From positions 1 through 64,000 of the forward strand of contig CALXUS010000002.1 in NCBI GenBank assembly GCA_944391745.1: a stretch of 64,000 nucleotides of DNA, read 5' to 3'. The first letter of the stretch is position 1. Each line of letters begins with the position of its first letter. The notes beneath the pieces are model-generated. The model worked only from the letters and a program-made list of their open reading frames with translations, had not been told where the DNA came from and searched no databases. This stretch comes from an uncultured Clostridia bacterium. Its GTDB lineage: Bacteria > Bacillota > Clostridia > TANB77 > CAG-508. The translations under genes were made by a program, and so were the position numbers. Of the stretch, positions 8,684 to 18,616 are shown piece by piece.

Positions 8684-9451
8684 ATGCTAGCTTTAGTTAC
8701 TGGAGCTTCATCAGGTATAGGGAGAGACATTGCAAGAGAACTTGCTAAAAGAAATTATGATTTAATAATTGTTGCTAGAAGTGAAAATGCTTTGAAAGAA
8801 TTAAAAGATGAGTTAGAAGGAAAGTATAAAATAAATGTTTATATAAAATTGGTTGATTTATCTGATAGAAAAAATTGTGTACAATTATATAGTGAGGTAA
8901 AGGAAGAGTTTAAAAATATAGATGTACTTATTAATAATGCAGGTTTAGGAACCTGTGGAAAATTCATAGATACAAAAATAGAAAAGGAAGAACAAATTAT
9001 AGATACTAACATAACTGCACTTCATATTCTTATGAAATTGTTTTTGCAAGATATGTGCAAAGTAAATAAAGGATATATAATGAATGTGGCATCAATAGCT
9101 GGATTCATGCCAGGACCACTAATGTCTACGTATTATGCAAGTAAAGCCTATGTTGTAAGATTAACACAGGGAATCCAAAGAGAATTAAAATTTCAGAAAT
9201 CAAATGTACATGTTAGTGTGTTATGTCCAGGTCCAGTTAAAACAAATTTTCAAAAAGTTGCAGATGTTAAATTTAATTCTCCAGAGGCAGAGAGTGGAAT
9301 TGTAGCTAAAAAAGCAGTTTCAAAAATGTTTAAAGGTAGAAAAGTTATTTTTACTTCATGGTATATTAGTTTAGTAAGATTTTTTGCAAAAATATTACCA
9401 GATTCATTTTTAGCATTTTGTTGTTATTTTGCACAAAAAAGGAAAATATAA
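8684..9451 (+). CDS. Short-chain dehydrogenase/reductase
   Basis: A classical SDR of 255 residues. It has the cofactor loop TGASSGIG at residues 6-13, NNAG near 86, an active-site serine in VASIAG, and YYASK (catalytic Tyr/Lys about 151/155). The basic residue after the second strand (VARSE) suggests NADP(H). The C-terminus ends in a hydrophobic/basic tail (near ILPDSFLAF), similar to membrane-associated YqjQ/DltE-like SDRs. Substrate unknown. The stop overlaps the next ATG by one base (TAATG), so the YbaK gene is translationally coupled. Confidence 0.88.
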   Translation: MLALVTGASSGIGRDIARELAKRNYDLIIVARSENALKELKDELEGKYKINVYIKLVDLSDRKNCVQLYSEVKEEFKNIDVLINNAGLGTCGKFIDTKIEKEEQIIDTNITALHILMKLFLQDMCKVNKGYIMNVASIAGFMPGPLMSTYYASKAYVVRLTQGIQRELKFQKSNVHVSVLCPGPVKTNFQKVADVKFNSPEAESGIVAKKAVSKMFKGRKVIFTSWYISLVRFFAKILPDSFLAFCCYFAQKRKI

Positions 9452-9921
9452 TGGATATTTATGAAATTTTAGAAAAATTAAATATTAAGTATAAAGAAAT
9501 CGAACATGAGGCTGTTTTTACTGTGGAACAAGCTAAGCACTTAAAAAATAAAATAGATGGAATAGGCTGCAAAAATTTATTTTTAAAAGATAAAAATGAA
9601 AAATATTTTTTATTAGTTTTAGAAGATACAAAAAGAGCTAATATAAATAAAATATCAAAATTACTAAATGCTAAACATCTGTCTTTTGCAAGTCAAGATG
9701 AATTGAAAAACATACTTTCATTAGAACAAGGAAGTGTTACACCATTAGGAATAATAAATGATAAAGATAACAAAGTAGTAGTTCTATTTGATAAAAATCT
9801 GGAAGGTAAAGAAATTTTAGTTCATCCTAATATAAATACTAGAACAATATCAATAAATATAAATGATATTATAAAAATAATAAATTATGAGCATCATAAT
9901 TATTATTTTGTAGAATGTTAA
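9451..9921 (+). CDS. YbaK/ProX-type aminoacyl-tRNA deacylase
   Basis: A 156-residue YbaK/ProX (INS) domain protein. It has the family pattern IEHEAVFTVEQAKHL near residue 20, GCKNLFLKDKN near 40, a central LEDTKRANINKIS with the catalytic-type Lys, and LEQGSVTPLGIIND near 95. Such enzymes hydrolyse mischarged tRNA (for example Ala-tRNA-Pro) in trans. The ATG at 9451 is preferred to an in-frame TTG at 9418, which lies inside the SDR gene and lacks a ribosome site; AAAAGGAAAA precedes 9451. Which mischarged tRNA it edits cannot be read from sequence. Confidence 0.85.
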   Translation: MDIYEILEKLNIKYKEIEHEAVFTVEQAKHLKNKIDGIGCKNLFLKDKNEKYFLLVLEDTKRANINKISKLLNAKHLSFASQDELKNILSLEQGSVTPLGIINDKDNKVVVLFDKNLEGKEILVHPNINTRTISININDIIKIINYEHHNYYFVEC

Positions 9922-9953
9922 GTATTATAAATGTGAATTTCATGTAAATTTAA

Positions 9954-9981
9954 TTGACAAATATATTATATTTGATAAAAT
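9954..9981 (+). promoter_or_regulatory. Sigma-A-like promoter immediately ahead of a terminator
   Basis: TTGACA (9954-9959) and TAAAAT (9976-9981), spacer 16 bp. The predicted start, near 9988, is only about 20 bases before a strong terminator stem, so the complete transcript would be about 50 nt. Confidence 0.5.
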
Positions 9982-10006
9982 GTAAAAAGAATATTGAAAG
10001 TATTAG

Positions 10007-10037
10007 AAAGGGAGTATAAAAAATACTCCCTTTTTAT
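10007..10037 (+). terminator. Intrinsic terminator after the YbaK-type gene
   Basis: An 11-bp perfect stem (10007-10017 with 10023-10033, core GGGAGTAT) with a 5-base A loop and a TTTTT tail. Confidence 0.88.
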
Positions 10038-10121
10038 AATATTTTATAGAAATTAAAAATAAAAAATGATAAAATATAAATGAATAGTATTAAAGTTCGT
10101 TCATATATAATTATAAAATTA

Positions 10122-10137
10122 CCTTTTTATAAAAAGG
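10122..10137. promoter_or_regulatory. 16-bp perfect palindrome over the ribosome site of the ABC operon
   Basis: CCTTTTTATAAAAAGG is self-complementary and lies just before the ATG at 10144, with its right arm supplying part of the Shine-Dalgarno (AAGGAAAGGG). It could be an operator or an RNA hairpin limiting initiation; low-complexity chance is a real alternative. Confidence 0.35.
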
Positions 10138-10143
10138 AAAGGG

Positions 10144-10854
10144 ATGAAGAGGATGGCTTATATTGAATTTAAAGATGTTGTAAAAGAGTATAAAATGGGA
10201 GAAGTTAGTATTAAAGCATTGAATAATACAAATTTTCAAATAGAAAAAGGAGAACTTGTAGTTATTGTAGGTCCTAGTGGAGCTGGTAAAACAACCGCCT
10301 TAAATATACTTGGTGGAATGGATACAGCTACATCAGGAGAAGTTATTATTGATGGAAAAAATATTGCTAAATTTAAAAATAAACAATTAACTAAATATAG
10401 GAGAGATGATATTGGGTTTGTATTTCAATTTTATAATTTAGTTCAAAACTTAACTGCATTAGAAAATGTTGAGTTAGCTACACAAATTTGCAAAAAGCCT
10501 TTAGATCCAAAGGAAATACTCGTAAAAGTTGGATTGGAAGATAGATTAAAAAATTTTCCTTCACAATTATCTGGTGGTGAACAGCAAAGAGTAGCCATTG
10601 CAAGAGCTATTGCGAAAAATCCTAAATTACTTTTGTGTGATGAGCCAACTGGAGCACTTGATTATAAAACTGGTAAGCAAATACTTCAATTATTGCAAGA
10701 TACTTGTCGAAAAGAAAATATGACAGTAATAATAATAACACATAACGCAGCGTTAACTCCTATGGCAGATAGAGTAATACATTTCAAAAATGGTACAGCT
10801 TCAAATATTGAACTTAATGATAATCCTGTTCCTATTTCTGAAATAGAATGGTAA
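10144..10854 (+). CDS. ABC transporter ATP-binding protein (MacB/LolD type)
   Basis: A 236-residue ATPase. The Walker [10 protein letters not shown] is near residue 41, Q-loop FQFYNLVQ near 97, signature LSGGEQQR near 142, Walker [13 protein letters not shown] near 165 and H-loop near 200 (ITHN). EPTGALD after Walker B is typical of the MacB/LolD/FtsE-type exporters that work with FtsX-like permeases. AAGG in the run AAGGAAAGGG precedes the ATG at 10144. The permease partner follows after 49 bases. The substrate is unknown; family members move lipoproteins or peptides or transmit envelope signals. Confidence 0.93.
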   Translation: MKRMAYIEFKDVVKEYKMGEVSIKALNNTNFQIEKGELVVIVGPSGAGKTTALNILGGMDTATSGEVIIDGKNIAKFKNKQLTKYRRDDIGFVFQFYNLVQNLTALENVELATQICKKPLDPKEILVKVGLEDRLKNFPSQLSGGEQQRVAIARAIAKNPKLLLCDEPTGALDYKTGKQILQLLQDTCRKENMTVIIITHNAALTPMADRVIHFKNGTASNIELNDNPVPISEIEW

Positions 10855-10903
10855 TTAATGTAGTATAAAATAAAAGATTAAAATATGAAAAGGGGTGAGC
10901 ATA

Positions 10904-13900
10904 ATGAAAAAGGCCTTATTAAAAGATTGTTTTAAAGAAATCATAAAAGGTTTCAAAAGATTTATATCAATACTTTTGATAGTTCTTTTAGGTGTTGGCT
11001 TTTTTGCAGGAATAAAAGCTACAAGCCCCGACATGAAAGCAACATTAGATAAATATTTTGATGACCAAAATGTTATGGATATTCAAATTATATCAACATT
11101 AGGACTTACTGATGAAGATATACAAGAATTAAAAAAACTAGAAGATATAGATAATGCTGAAGGAACATACCAAACTGATGCAATAATAACCGCTGGAGAT
11201 GAGCAGTTTGTTGTAAAAATGGAAAGTATAGCTGATTCTATAAATGTTTTAAATTTAATAGATGGAAGGCTTCCAGAAAATGAAAATGAGTGTGTAGTAG
11301 AAGAGCGTTTTTTAGAAGGAACTAATTACAAAATAGGTGATACAATAGAAGTACAAGTGGACAATATTACTGATGATGATGGAAATGAAATCAATTTATT
11401 GAAAAACAATGTTTTACAAATTGTTGGAATAGTGGATTCACCAATGTATATTTCTACAGATAGGGGAAGTACAAAACTTGGCTCAGGAGTTATAAATTAC
11501 TATTTATATGTTTATGCGGGCAATATAAATACTAATATTTACACTAATATATATTTAACAGTAAAAGGGGCTAAAAATCTTAGATGCTATAAAGATGAAT
11601 ATGAAGATAAAGTACAAAGTGCAGAGGATAAAATAGAAGAGATTGCTGATAGTAGAAAAGAGGCAAGATATACAGCGTTATATGATAAAGCAAATCAAAA
11701 GTTTCAAGATGCAAAGAATGAGTTTGAAACACAAAAAACTGATGGAGAAAAAGAACTACAGGATGCAGAAAATGAGATTAATTCAGCTAAAAAAGAATTA
11801 GAAAATGGTAGAGATGAATTAGCTGCAAATAGAAATTCTGCAAATAAAAAGTTTGCTGATGCAGCTCAGCAATTAGAAGATGCAAAAAAAGTATTACAAG
11901 ATAATGAACAAACTTTTAATAATTCGAAACAAGAAGCGGAAAACCAAATAAATCAATATGAAGAAAGCTTAAAACAACTTAAAGCTATACAAACGCAGTA
12001 TAATAGTCTTAAAACGACTTTAAGTAATGACGAAGATGAAACAAAAAAGCTAACTGAGGAATTGCAAACTTTAGATGAAGTAGAGGATGCAGAAAGAATT
12101 GAAGAAATAAATGCTCAATTAACTGAATTAAATCAAGAAATAGCTAAAATACAAGCAGGACTTTTAGTAATAGATAATCAATTAAGTGCACAAGGTATTA
12201 CCGATATTAATCAAACTGTTACAGAGACAGATAGTGCATTACAAAGTGCAAAAAATAAACTTCAAGAAGGTCAAAATCAAATAGATTCTGCCAAAAGAGA
12301 ATTAGAGGCACAAGAGCAACAGCTAAATCAAACTAAAAATAGTACATATTCACAATTAAATGCAGCTCAAAGTAAGCTAAACTCAAGCGAAAAGCAAATT
12401 GAGGAAGCAGAAGTCGAATTAAATAATGCTAGAGACGAATTTAATTCTAAAATAGCAGATGCCGAGAAAAAATTAGATGAAGCAGAAGAAGAAGTTAATT
12501 CAATTGAAAGACCAACTTGGTATATATTAGATCGAGAACAAAATGCAGGTTATGTTAGTTACATACAAGATACTGATAGAGTAGCAAATTTGGCACAAGT
12601 TTTCCCAATAGTATTCTTTATAGTAGCAGCTTTAATAAGTTTAACCTCTATGACGAGAATGGTTGAAGAGCAAAGAGTACAAATAGGAACATTAAAAGCT
12701 CTAGGATATAATAAAATTCAAATAGCAAGTAAATATATAATTTACGCAACTTTAGCAACTATAATAGGTGGAATGATAGGAATTTTTATAGGATTCAGTT
12801 TATTGCCTAAAGTAATTGCAAACATATATGCTATGGTGTATGACATACCAGAAGTAATATTAGAATTTAATATGACTTATGCAACAATAGGAATGCTTGC
12901 AGCAATGATTTGTACAATTGGAGCCACAATATTCTCATGTTATAAAGAATTAAAACAAAAGCCGGCTACTCTTATGAGACCAAAAGCTCCTAAACCTGGT
13001 AAAAGAGTATTTTTAGAACATATTACTTTTATCTGGAAAAGAATGAAATTTACAACTAAAGTTACAACCAGAAATATATTTAGATATAAAAAGAGATTTA
13101 TGATGACTATTATTGGTGTAGGTGGATGTACAGCATTAATAATTGCAGGATTTGGATTAAGAGATGCAATCACTGGAATGATACCTTCACAATATGGAAA
13201 AATAGATAAATATGAAATTAGTATCTCTTTAAATGAAGAATATAAAAATGAGGATTTAGAGAATATAGATAATATTATAAGTGGATATGAACAATCTGAA
13301 AGCATTTTAAATGCTAATGTTCAATCTGTAACTATTGATAAAGATGATAATACTCAATCTATTCAGTTAATAGTACCTCAAAATATTGGTGAACTAAGTA
13401 ACTTTATAGTATTACAATCAAGAACTAACAATGATGAAAAATATACTTTAAATAATGATGGAGTAGTAATAACAGAAAAATTATCTAAATTATTAGATAT
13501 AAGTGTTGGCGATGAAATAAAATTAGTAAATGCTGATGATAAAGAATGCAATGTGAAAGTTACAGGAATTACAGAAAACTATATATATCATTATATTTAT
13601 ATGTCACCAGAATTATATAATCAATTATATAATACAAGAATAGGGTATAATGTAATTTATGTAAATGCACCAGAGATGTCTGAAGAAGAAGAAGATAATT
13701 TAGGAAAGCAAATTCTTCAAAACAAAGATTATATTTCAGGTGTTACATTTATGTCTAATACTGAAGGAATATTCTCAGAAATAATGGATAATATGGATTT
13801 AGTTGTATGGATATTGATTATCTCAGCTGGTCTATTAGCTTTCGTTGTTTTATATAATTTGTTAAATGCAAATATAACAGAAAGAATTAGAGAACTAGCA

Positions 13901-14194
13901 ACAATAAAAGTATTAGGATTTTATGATAAAGAAGTATATGACTATATTTCTAGAGAAACAATTATTCTTACAATAATAGGAATGCTATTTGGTATAGGTG
14001 GAGGCTATTTCTTAACATTATATATTATAAAAACTTGTGAAATAGATATGCTTATGTTTAATCCGCAAATAACCATTTGGAGTTACTTATTTGGAGTACT
14101 TATTACAGCTGCATTTGCTATTATAGTAAATATAATTACATATTTTTCTTTAAAGAAAATTGATATGATTGAGTCACTTAAGAGTGTAGAATGA
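10904..14194 (+). CDS. FtsX/MacB-type ABC permease with large coiled-coil extracellular insert
   Basis: About 1,096 residues. The ATG at 10904 is chosen over an in-frame GTG at 10895 because GGGG at 10892-10895 is the ribosome site. Layout: helix 1 at about residues 18-38, a folded outer domain, a long Glu/Lys/Gln/Ala heptad coiled coil (about 230-540), three helices (about 560-690), a second helix plus outer domain (about 735-960), and three final helices in an FtsX domain (about 965-1090). Two FtsX-type modules in one chain let a single gene partner the upstream ATPase. The coiled coil could reach through the cell wall. The last codon plus TGA merges into a 60-bp palindrome. Confidence 0.9.
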   Translation: MKKALLKDCFKEIIKGFKRFISILLIVLLGVGFFAGIKATSPDMKATLDKYFDDQNVMDIQIISTLGLTDEDIQELKKLEDIDNAEGTYQTDAIITAGDEQFVVKMESIADSINVLNLIDGRLPENENECVVEERFLEGTNYKIGDTIEVQVDNITDDDGNEINLLKNNVLQIVGIVDSPMYISTDRGSTKLGSGVINYYLYVYAGNINTNIYTNIYLTVKGAKNLRCYKDEYEDKVQSAEDKIEEIADSRKEARYTALYDKANQKFQDAKNEFETQKTDGEKELQDAENEINSAKKELENGRDELAANRNSANKKFADAAQQLEDAKKVLQDNEQTFNNSKQEAENQINQYEESLKQLKAIQTQYNSLKTTLSNDEDETKKLTEELQTLDEVEDAERIEEINAQLTELNQEIAKIQAGLLVIDNQLSAQGITDINQTVTETDSALQSAKNKLQEGQNQIDSAKRELEAQEQQLNQTKNSTYSQLNAAQSKLNSSEKQIEEAEVELNNARDEFNSKIADAEKKLDEAEEEVNSIERPTWYILDREQNAGYVSYIQDTDRVANLAQVFPIVFFIVAALISLTSMTRMVEEQRVQIGTLKALGYNKIQIASKYIIYATLATIIGGMIGIFIGFSLLPKVIANIYAMVYDIPEVILEFNMTYATIGMLAAMICTIGATIFSCYKELKQKPATLMRPKAPKPGKRVFLEHITFIWKRMKFTTKVTTRNIFRYKKRFMMTIIGVGGCTALIIAGFGLRDAITGMIPSQYGKIDKYEISISLNEEYKNEDLENIDNIISGYEQSESILNANVQSVTIDKDDNTQSIQLIVPQNIGELSNFIVLQSRTNNDEKYTLNNDGVVITEKLSKLLDISVGDEIKLVNADDKECNVKVTGITENYIYHYIYMSPELYNQLYNTRIGYNVIYVNAPEMSEEEEDNLGKQILQNKDYISGVTFMSNTEGIFSEIMDNMDLVVWILIISAGLLAFVVLYNLLNANITERIRELATIKVLGFYDKEVYDYISRETIILTIIGMLFGIGGGYFLTLYIIKTCEIDMLMFNPQITIWSYLFGVLITAAFAIIVNIITYFSLKKIDMIESLKSVE

Positions 14195-14252
14195 TGAATT
14201 TGGGGACACCTTCCAAAAACAGCTGTTTTTGGAAGGTGTCCCCAAATTCATC
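14193..14252. repeat. 60-bp perfect palindrome (GGGGACACCTTCC family, copy 1)
   Basis: Bases 14193-14252 equal their own reverse complement exactly, centred on the AGCT at 14221-14224. Each arm carries GATGAATTT, the core GGGGACACCTTCC and AAAAACAG. It starts inside the stop codon of the ABC permease and fills the gap between that gene and convergent ytxC, so it may also end transcription both ways, although no long T run follows. Related copies lie at 44.4, 44.6, 51.9 and 54.9 kb. Confidence 0.95.
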
Positions 14253-14262
14253 TTCAAATTTA

Positions 14263-15078
14263 TCATTTCAAATTTAGCAATTTATATGCATTACAAATAG
14301 AACATCCTGTGCATATATGAATTTTGTTTCCAAAGATTAATTCAAGTGTTTCTATATATTCATCTTTAGGTGAGATAAGATGAATATATATTGATTGTGG
14401 TAATTTACCAATCAATGTATTTAAAGCGTAGTCATTCTGTGAAAATGAAATATCTGATAAATACTCTGAGTCAAAATTTTCAAGTTCTATAATATTATAA
14501 TTTTCATCTAATATAATCGATTCCTTATTAGAGTAAATTAAGTGAAGTTTTATAGGATTTGGAATTTTAGAGTCTACATATCCTCTTAGAAGGCTCACAA
14601 ATTCTAAATATTCTTTATCTAATACAAATTTATTAACAGATTTTTCAATATAAGGCTCAAGTGAAGTTTGATAATTGGATAATCTAAAATTAACAAAACC
14701 ATTTAATACAATGTTTTTATTATTTTTGATATAATTTAGAATATCTTCTTTTATATATTTTTTGCTATTATGATTAAGCAAAGAATATTCATTATATATA
14801 GAATTTCTATCTAAAGCGTCAAAATAAAAATAATCTTTTATAATCAAACGCTTTATAATTATAGGTTCATAATATTTTATTATAACGTCTGAAAGTAAAT
14901 TGGAAATGAATTTATAAAACTTTTCGGGATTATTTCCCTTATAATGTATAATAATATTTTTATAAATTTTAAATGTATGTTTAGAATAATAGATGTCGGG
15001 AATATTTGATTCACCAATTTTTTTCATTATAAAATTTTGAATTTTTGAATTATTATCTTTAATACATAATGAAATCAT
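14263..15078 (-). CDS. ytxC: Putative sporulation protein YtxC
   Basis: A 271-residue protein matching the YtxC family layout: an N-terminal half rich in Ile/Asn/Lys, and the family region NGFVNFRLSNYQ followed by KEYLEFVSLLRGYVDS (about residues 127-167). The C-terminus ends in a Cys pair (CTGCSIC). YtxC is linked to sporulation in Bacillus; its biochemical role is not known. The ATG is preceded on the minus strand by GGGGAGG. It is convergent with the ABC permease, separated by the palindrome. Confidence 0.8.
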   Translation of the reverse strand: MISLCIKDNNSKIQNFIMKKIGESNIPDIYYSKHTFKIYKNIIIHYKGNNPEKFYKFISNLLSDVIIKYYEPIIIKRLIIKDYFYFDALDRNSIYNEYSLLNHNSKKYIKEDILNYIKNNKNIVLNGFVNFRLSNYQTSLEPYIEKSVNKFVLDKEYLEFVSLLRGYVDSKIPNPIKLHLIYSNKESIILDENYNIIELENFDSEYLSDISFSQNDYALNTLIGKLPQSIYIHLISPKDEYIETLELIFGNKIHICTGCSICNAYKLLNLK

Positions 15079-15235
15079 TTAATCCTCCCCGAATTAGTAT
15101 CTACCATATATCATATATTATTCTGAAAATTTTATTTTGTTATTGTTTTTTTATTTTGGGACGATTCATAAAATGAAAAAATTATATCTATTGAAGTTTC
15201 AAAATATAATATGAAAAACTTTTTCTTTCATTATG

Positions 15236-15264
15236 TTGAAAATGAAATTTGTATAATATATAAT
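15236..15264 (+). promoter_or_regulatory. Sigma-A promoter of the 232-aa anchored protein
   Basis: TTGAAA (15236-15241) and TATAAT (15259-15264) with a 17-bp spacer, about 100 bases before the ATG at 15365. A second overlapping TATAAT at 15252 is too close to the -35. Confidence 0.7.
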
Positions 15265-15364
15265 TTTATATAAGGTATTATTAATGATGAGATTTTTTAA
15301 AGAAAAATTATCATTTAGTTATAACTTTAATTTTTAGATTGAGAAAATATAAAAGGATTATAAT

Positions 15365-16063
15365 ATGAAAAAAAGAAATATATTGACTATATTAGCATTA
15401 ATACTTATTATTTTATTTATTATTTTATTTGTTATTTTCTTGTTAAATAAAAGAAAAGATAATAATGAAAATAAGAATATATTAGTTGAAAATGAAAATA
15501 TTGTAGAAAATCAAACTTCTTTAGATGAAAATATAGTTGAAGAGAATTCTGATTCAGAAAATGTAGAGAATATAGAAAATGTGAAAAATGACGAAAATTC
15601 AAAAAATTCCGGAAATTCAGAAGATACTGAAAATGTAACGATAAAAGAAAATGAAAATAAAAGTATTGAAAGCAGCGAAAATAACTCAAGTCAAAGTAGT
15701 TCTTCAGCTCAACCTGCACACGTACATTTTTGGAAAGATCACACTACACAGCGTTGGGTATCAAATATAGTGACTGTTGTTGACACTCCTGCTCAAACTA
15801 TTAATGGAGCGCAACTTTATACATTACATTCTGATGGTGAATGGTATAGTGATGGTGAAATATATTGGTTTGAAAACGGATTTACAATAGATGATTTAAA
15901 AAAAATAATAATTAAAGATAAAATTAAAAATGAAAGATATATTGGAAACTATGTAAATAGAACTAAAACAATACCAGCTGTTACACATACTGAAGATCAA
16001 GGTTATTGGGAAACTTATGTTGATTATCAATATTGTGATTGTGGAGCAAGAAGAGGAGTATAA
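15365..16063 (+). CDS. Membrane-anchored protein with acidic Asn/Glu linker, unknown outer domain
   Basis: A 232-residue protein. An N-terminal helix (about residues 8-27) after a KKR cluster anchors it with the C-terminus outside. Residues 30-115 are a low-complexity Asn/Glu/Ser linker made of variations on ENxEN. The C-terminal domain (about 116-232) is rich in His, Trp and Tyr, begins HVHFWKDHTTQRW and ends CDCGARRGV. I do not know its function; His and Cys at both ends could bind metal, which is a guess. It sits 82 bases before ftsK on the same strand, with no terminator visible between. Confidence 0.75.
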   Translation: MKKRNILTILALILIILFIILFVIFLLNKRKDNNENKNILVENENIVENQTSLDENIVEENSDSENVENIENVKNDENSKNSGNSEDTENVTIKENENKSIESSENNSSQSSSSAQPAHVHFWKDHTTQRWVSNIVTVVDTPAQTINGAQLYTLHSDGEWYSDGEIYWFENGFTIDDLKKIIIKDKIKNERYIGNYVNRTKTIPAVTHTEDQGYWETYVDYQYCDCGARRGV

Positions 16064-16145
16064 TAAAAATTTCTTAAAAATAGTAGAAATTAAAAAACTT
16101 TAATGATACAATAAGATAGTATTATAATAAACGGAGGAGAAGTTA

Positions 16146-18572
16146 ATGCCAAGAGGAAGAAAAAGCAAAAAAAAGCAAGAACAAAAGAAGCTAAATATAA
16201 CTGTTGCAATACTTATTGTACTTAGCATTTTACTTGCTGTGCTTATTTATACAAAATCAGGTTATTTAGGACAAACACTTAGTCCAGCATTAGGAGGAGT
16301 ATTAGGATATATTAAATACTTAGTGCCTATTGCTCTTTTTGCGTTTTCTTTATATATTGCTTATGATAAAGATACAAAATATTATATGCCTAAAATATTT
16401 ATGTTTGTATGTATATTAGTATTAATTGATGTTATTTTTAGTAGTTATCAAATATACAAAGGTAGTATAGATATTGCACAATCTATGGATACTATTCTTG
16501 GTCAAGCTTATGATTTAGGAACACGAGATATAGGTGGAGGAGTTCTTGGAACAGTAATTGCGGCTCCTTTAATTAATTTAATAGGAATTCTTGGAACTGT
16601 TATAGCTTCAATAGGAGTTTCTTTAATAGCGTTAGTATTTATTTTCGGCCTACATCCAGCTGATGCAATATCTAATTCTATAGATAAATTTGCAGAGAAA
16701 CAATCTAGAAGATATAAAGAAAGGGAGCAAAGTAAAATTCAAGAAAAACAAAATGTTGCAAATGTTGAAACCGAAAGAACAGAAACTAGAAGAGAAAGAA
16801 GACTAAGAGAAAAACAAGAAAGAGAAGCTAGAAATAAAGAAAATTTAGAAGAACAAATTACAATAAACTTAAATGAGCCTAAGAAATATGACCATTCAAA
16901 AGATAATTTAGATGCATCAATATTTTCAAAGAAAAATAATAATTCTCAAAAGCAAGTAATACAGTCTGCAGGAGATGATTTGTTTACTAGCCAAGAGGAA
17001 GAAAAAGAATCAAAAACTAAAGAGGTACTACAATTAGATCATGGTATTACTGTTCATGATGAGCATTATGAATTTCCACCAATTACACTTCTTGAAGAAG
17101 GAAAAAATACTGGAGATCAAAACAGTGAAAAGCAATTATTAGCAACAGCAGAAAAGCTTAGAAGAACATTATATAGTTTTGGAGTATCTGCAAAAGTAGA
17201 AAATGTTTCTGTAGGTCCTGCTATTACAAGATATGAGTTAGCTCCAGCAGAAGGTGTAAGGGTAAGTAAAATAGCAAATCTTTCTGATGATATAGCATTA
17301 AGCCTAGAGGCAGAAACAATAAGAATAGAAGCTCCTATACCTGGAAAACATACTGTAGGTATTGAGGTTCCTAATAAACAGAAAAATATGGTTCCATTAA
17401 GAGATATTATAGAATCAGATGAATTTATTAATAGTAAATCAAAACTTACTTTTGCACTAGGTAAAGATGTCGCGGGAGATATTGTAGTAACAGATATAGC
17501 AAAAATGCCACATACTTTGATAGCTGGTCAAACAGGTTCTGGTAAATCAGTTTGTATAAATACACTAATTACTAGTATAATATATAAAGCTAAACCTAGT
17601 GAAGTAAAACTTCTTATGATAGATCCAAAGGTTGTTGAACTTTCAGTGTATAATGGAATTCCACATTTACTTATACCTGTTGTAACTGACCCTAAAAAAG
17701 CTGCAGGTGCTTTAGCATGGGCAGTACAAGAAATGGTAAAAAGATACAGTTTGTTTGCTGAAAAGAAAGTTAGAGATATGAAAGGTTACAACAATTTAGC
17801 GGAAAAGGAAGGAAACCCTAAATTACCACAGATAGTTATAATAATAGATGAGCTTGCAGATTTGATGATGGTTGCAGCAAAAGATGTTGAAGATGCTATT
17901 TGTAGGTTAGCTCAGATGGCTAGAGCAGCTGGAATGCACTTAGTTATTGCAACTCAAAGACCATCAGTAGATGTAATCACAGGAATTATTAAAGCAAATA
18001 TTCCATCAAGAATAGCATTTTCTGTATCTTCACAAGTAGATTCAAGAACTATATTAGATAGTGCTGGTGCAGAGAAACTTTTAGGAAAAGGGGATATGTT
18101 ATTTTATCCTTCTGGTGCACCAAAGCCAATAAGAATTCAAGGTGCTTTTATATCTGATGGTGAGGTAGAAAATATTGTTAAATTCTTGAAAAAAGACGGA
18201 GAAACTGAATATGATGAAAATATAATTGAATCTATTGAAAAGAGTGGAGAAACTGAAAAAGCTGAGACAGATGAAGAAGATGATGATGATACAGATCCAT
18301 TATTAAATGATGCAATTGAATTAGTTATAGAAACTGGACAAGCATCAACATCATTTATACAAAGAAGGTTTAAAGTGGGTTATGCAAGAGCTGGTAGAAT
18401 AATTGACCAGATGGAGCAAAGAGGTATAATTTCAGGGTATCAAGGAAGCAAACCTAGAGAAGTGTTAATGTCTAAAGAAAGATGGCAAGAATTAAAAATG
18501 GCTCCAGGAGATACACCAACAGAAAATGAAGAAAATACAATAGAAGTAGAAAATTCTGAAGGACAGGAATAA
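16146..18572 (+). CDS. ftsK: DNA translocase FtsK/SpoIIIE
   Basis: An 808-residue double-stranded DNA pump that clears chromosomes from the division or sporulation septum. The N-terminal third has a basic start, about four membrane helices (residues 18-180) and a charged linker (RRERRLREKQERE region). The alpha/beta motor holds Walker A GQTGSGKS at about residue 461 and Walker B IVIIIDELADLM near 575. The C-terminal gamma winged helix (about 715-790, SFIQRRFKVGYARAGRIID) would read orienting DNA motifs. A Glu/Asp-rich stretch (EEDDDDTD) separates motor and gamma. A GGAGGAG ribosome site precedes the ATG. In a spore-former it may serve the SpoIIIE role; sequence alone does not separate the two. 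Confidence 0.95.
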   Translation: MPRGRKSKKKQEQKKLNITVAILIVLSILLAVLIYTKSGYLGQTLSPALGGVLGYIKYLVPIALFAFSLYIAYDKDTKYYMPKIFMFVCILVLIDVIFSSYQIYKGSIDIAQSMDTILGQAYDLGTRDIGGGVLGTVIAAPLINLIGILGTVIASIGVSLIALVFIFGLHPADAISNSIDKFAEKQSRRYKEREQSKIQEKQNVANVETERTETRRERRLREKQEREARNKENLEEQITINLNEPKKYDHSKDNLDASIFSKKNNNSQKQVIQSAGDDLFTSQEEEKESKTKEVLQLDHGITVHDEHYEFPPITLLEEGKNTGDQNSEKQLLATAEKLRRTLYSFGVSAKVENVSVGPAITRYELAPAEGVRVSKIANLSDDIALSLEAETIRIEAPIPGKHTVGIEVPNKQKNMVPLRDIIESDEFINSKSKLTFALGKDVAGDIVVTDIAKMPHTLIAGQTGSGKSVCINTLITSIIYKAKPSEVKLLMIDPKVVELSVYNGIPHLLIPVVTDPKKAAGALAWAVQEMVKRYSLFAEKKVRDMKGYNNLAEKEGNPKLPQIVIIIDELADLMMVAAKDVEDAICRLAQMARAAGMHLVIATQRPSVDVITGIIKANIPSRIAFSVSSQVDSRTILDSAGAEKLLGKGDMLFYPSGAPKPIRIQGAFISDGEVENIVKFLKKDGETEYDENIIESIEKSGETEKAETDEEDDDDTDPLLNDAIELVIETGQASTSFIQRRFKVGYARAGRIIDQMEQRGIISGYQGSKPREVLMSKERWQELKMAPGDTPTENEENTIEVENSEGQE

Positions 18573-18616
18573 ATTTATTTATAATAAATAATAATAAAAC
18601 ACAAAGGAGAATAAAA

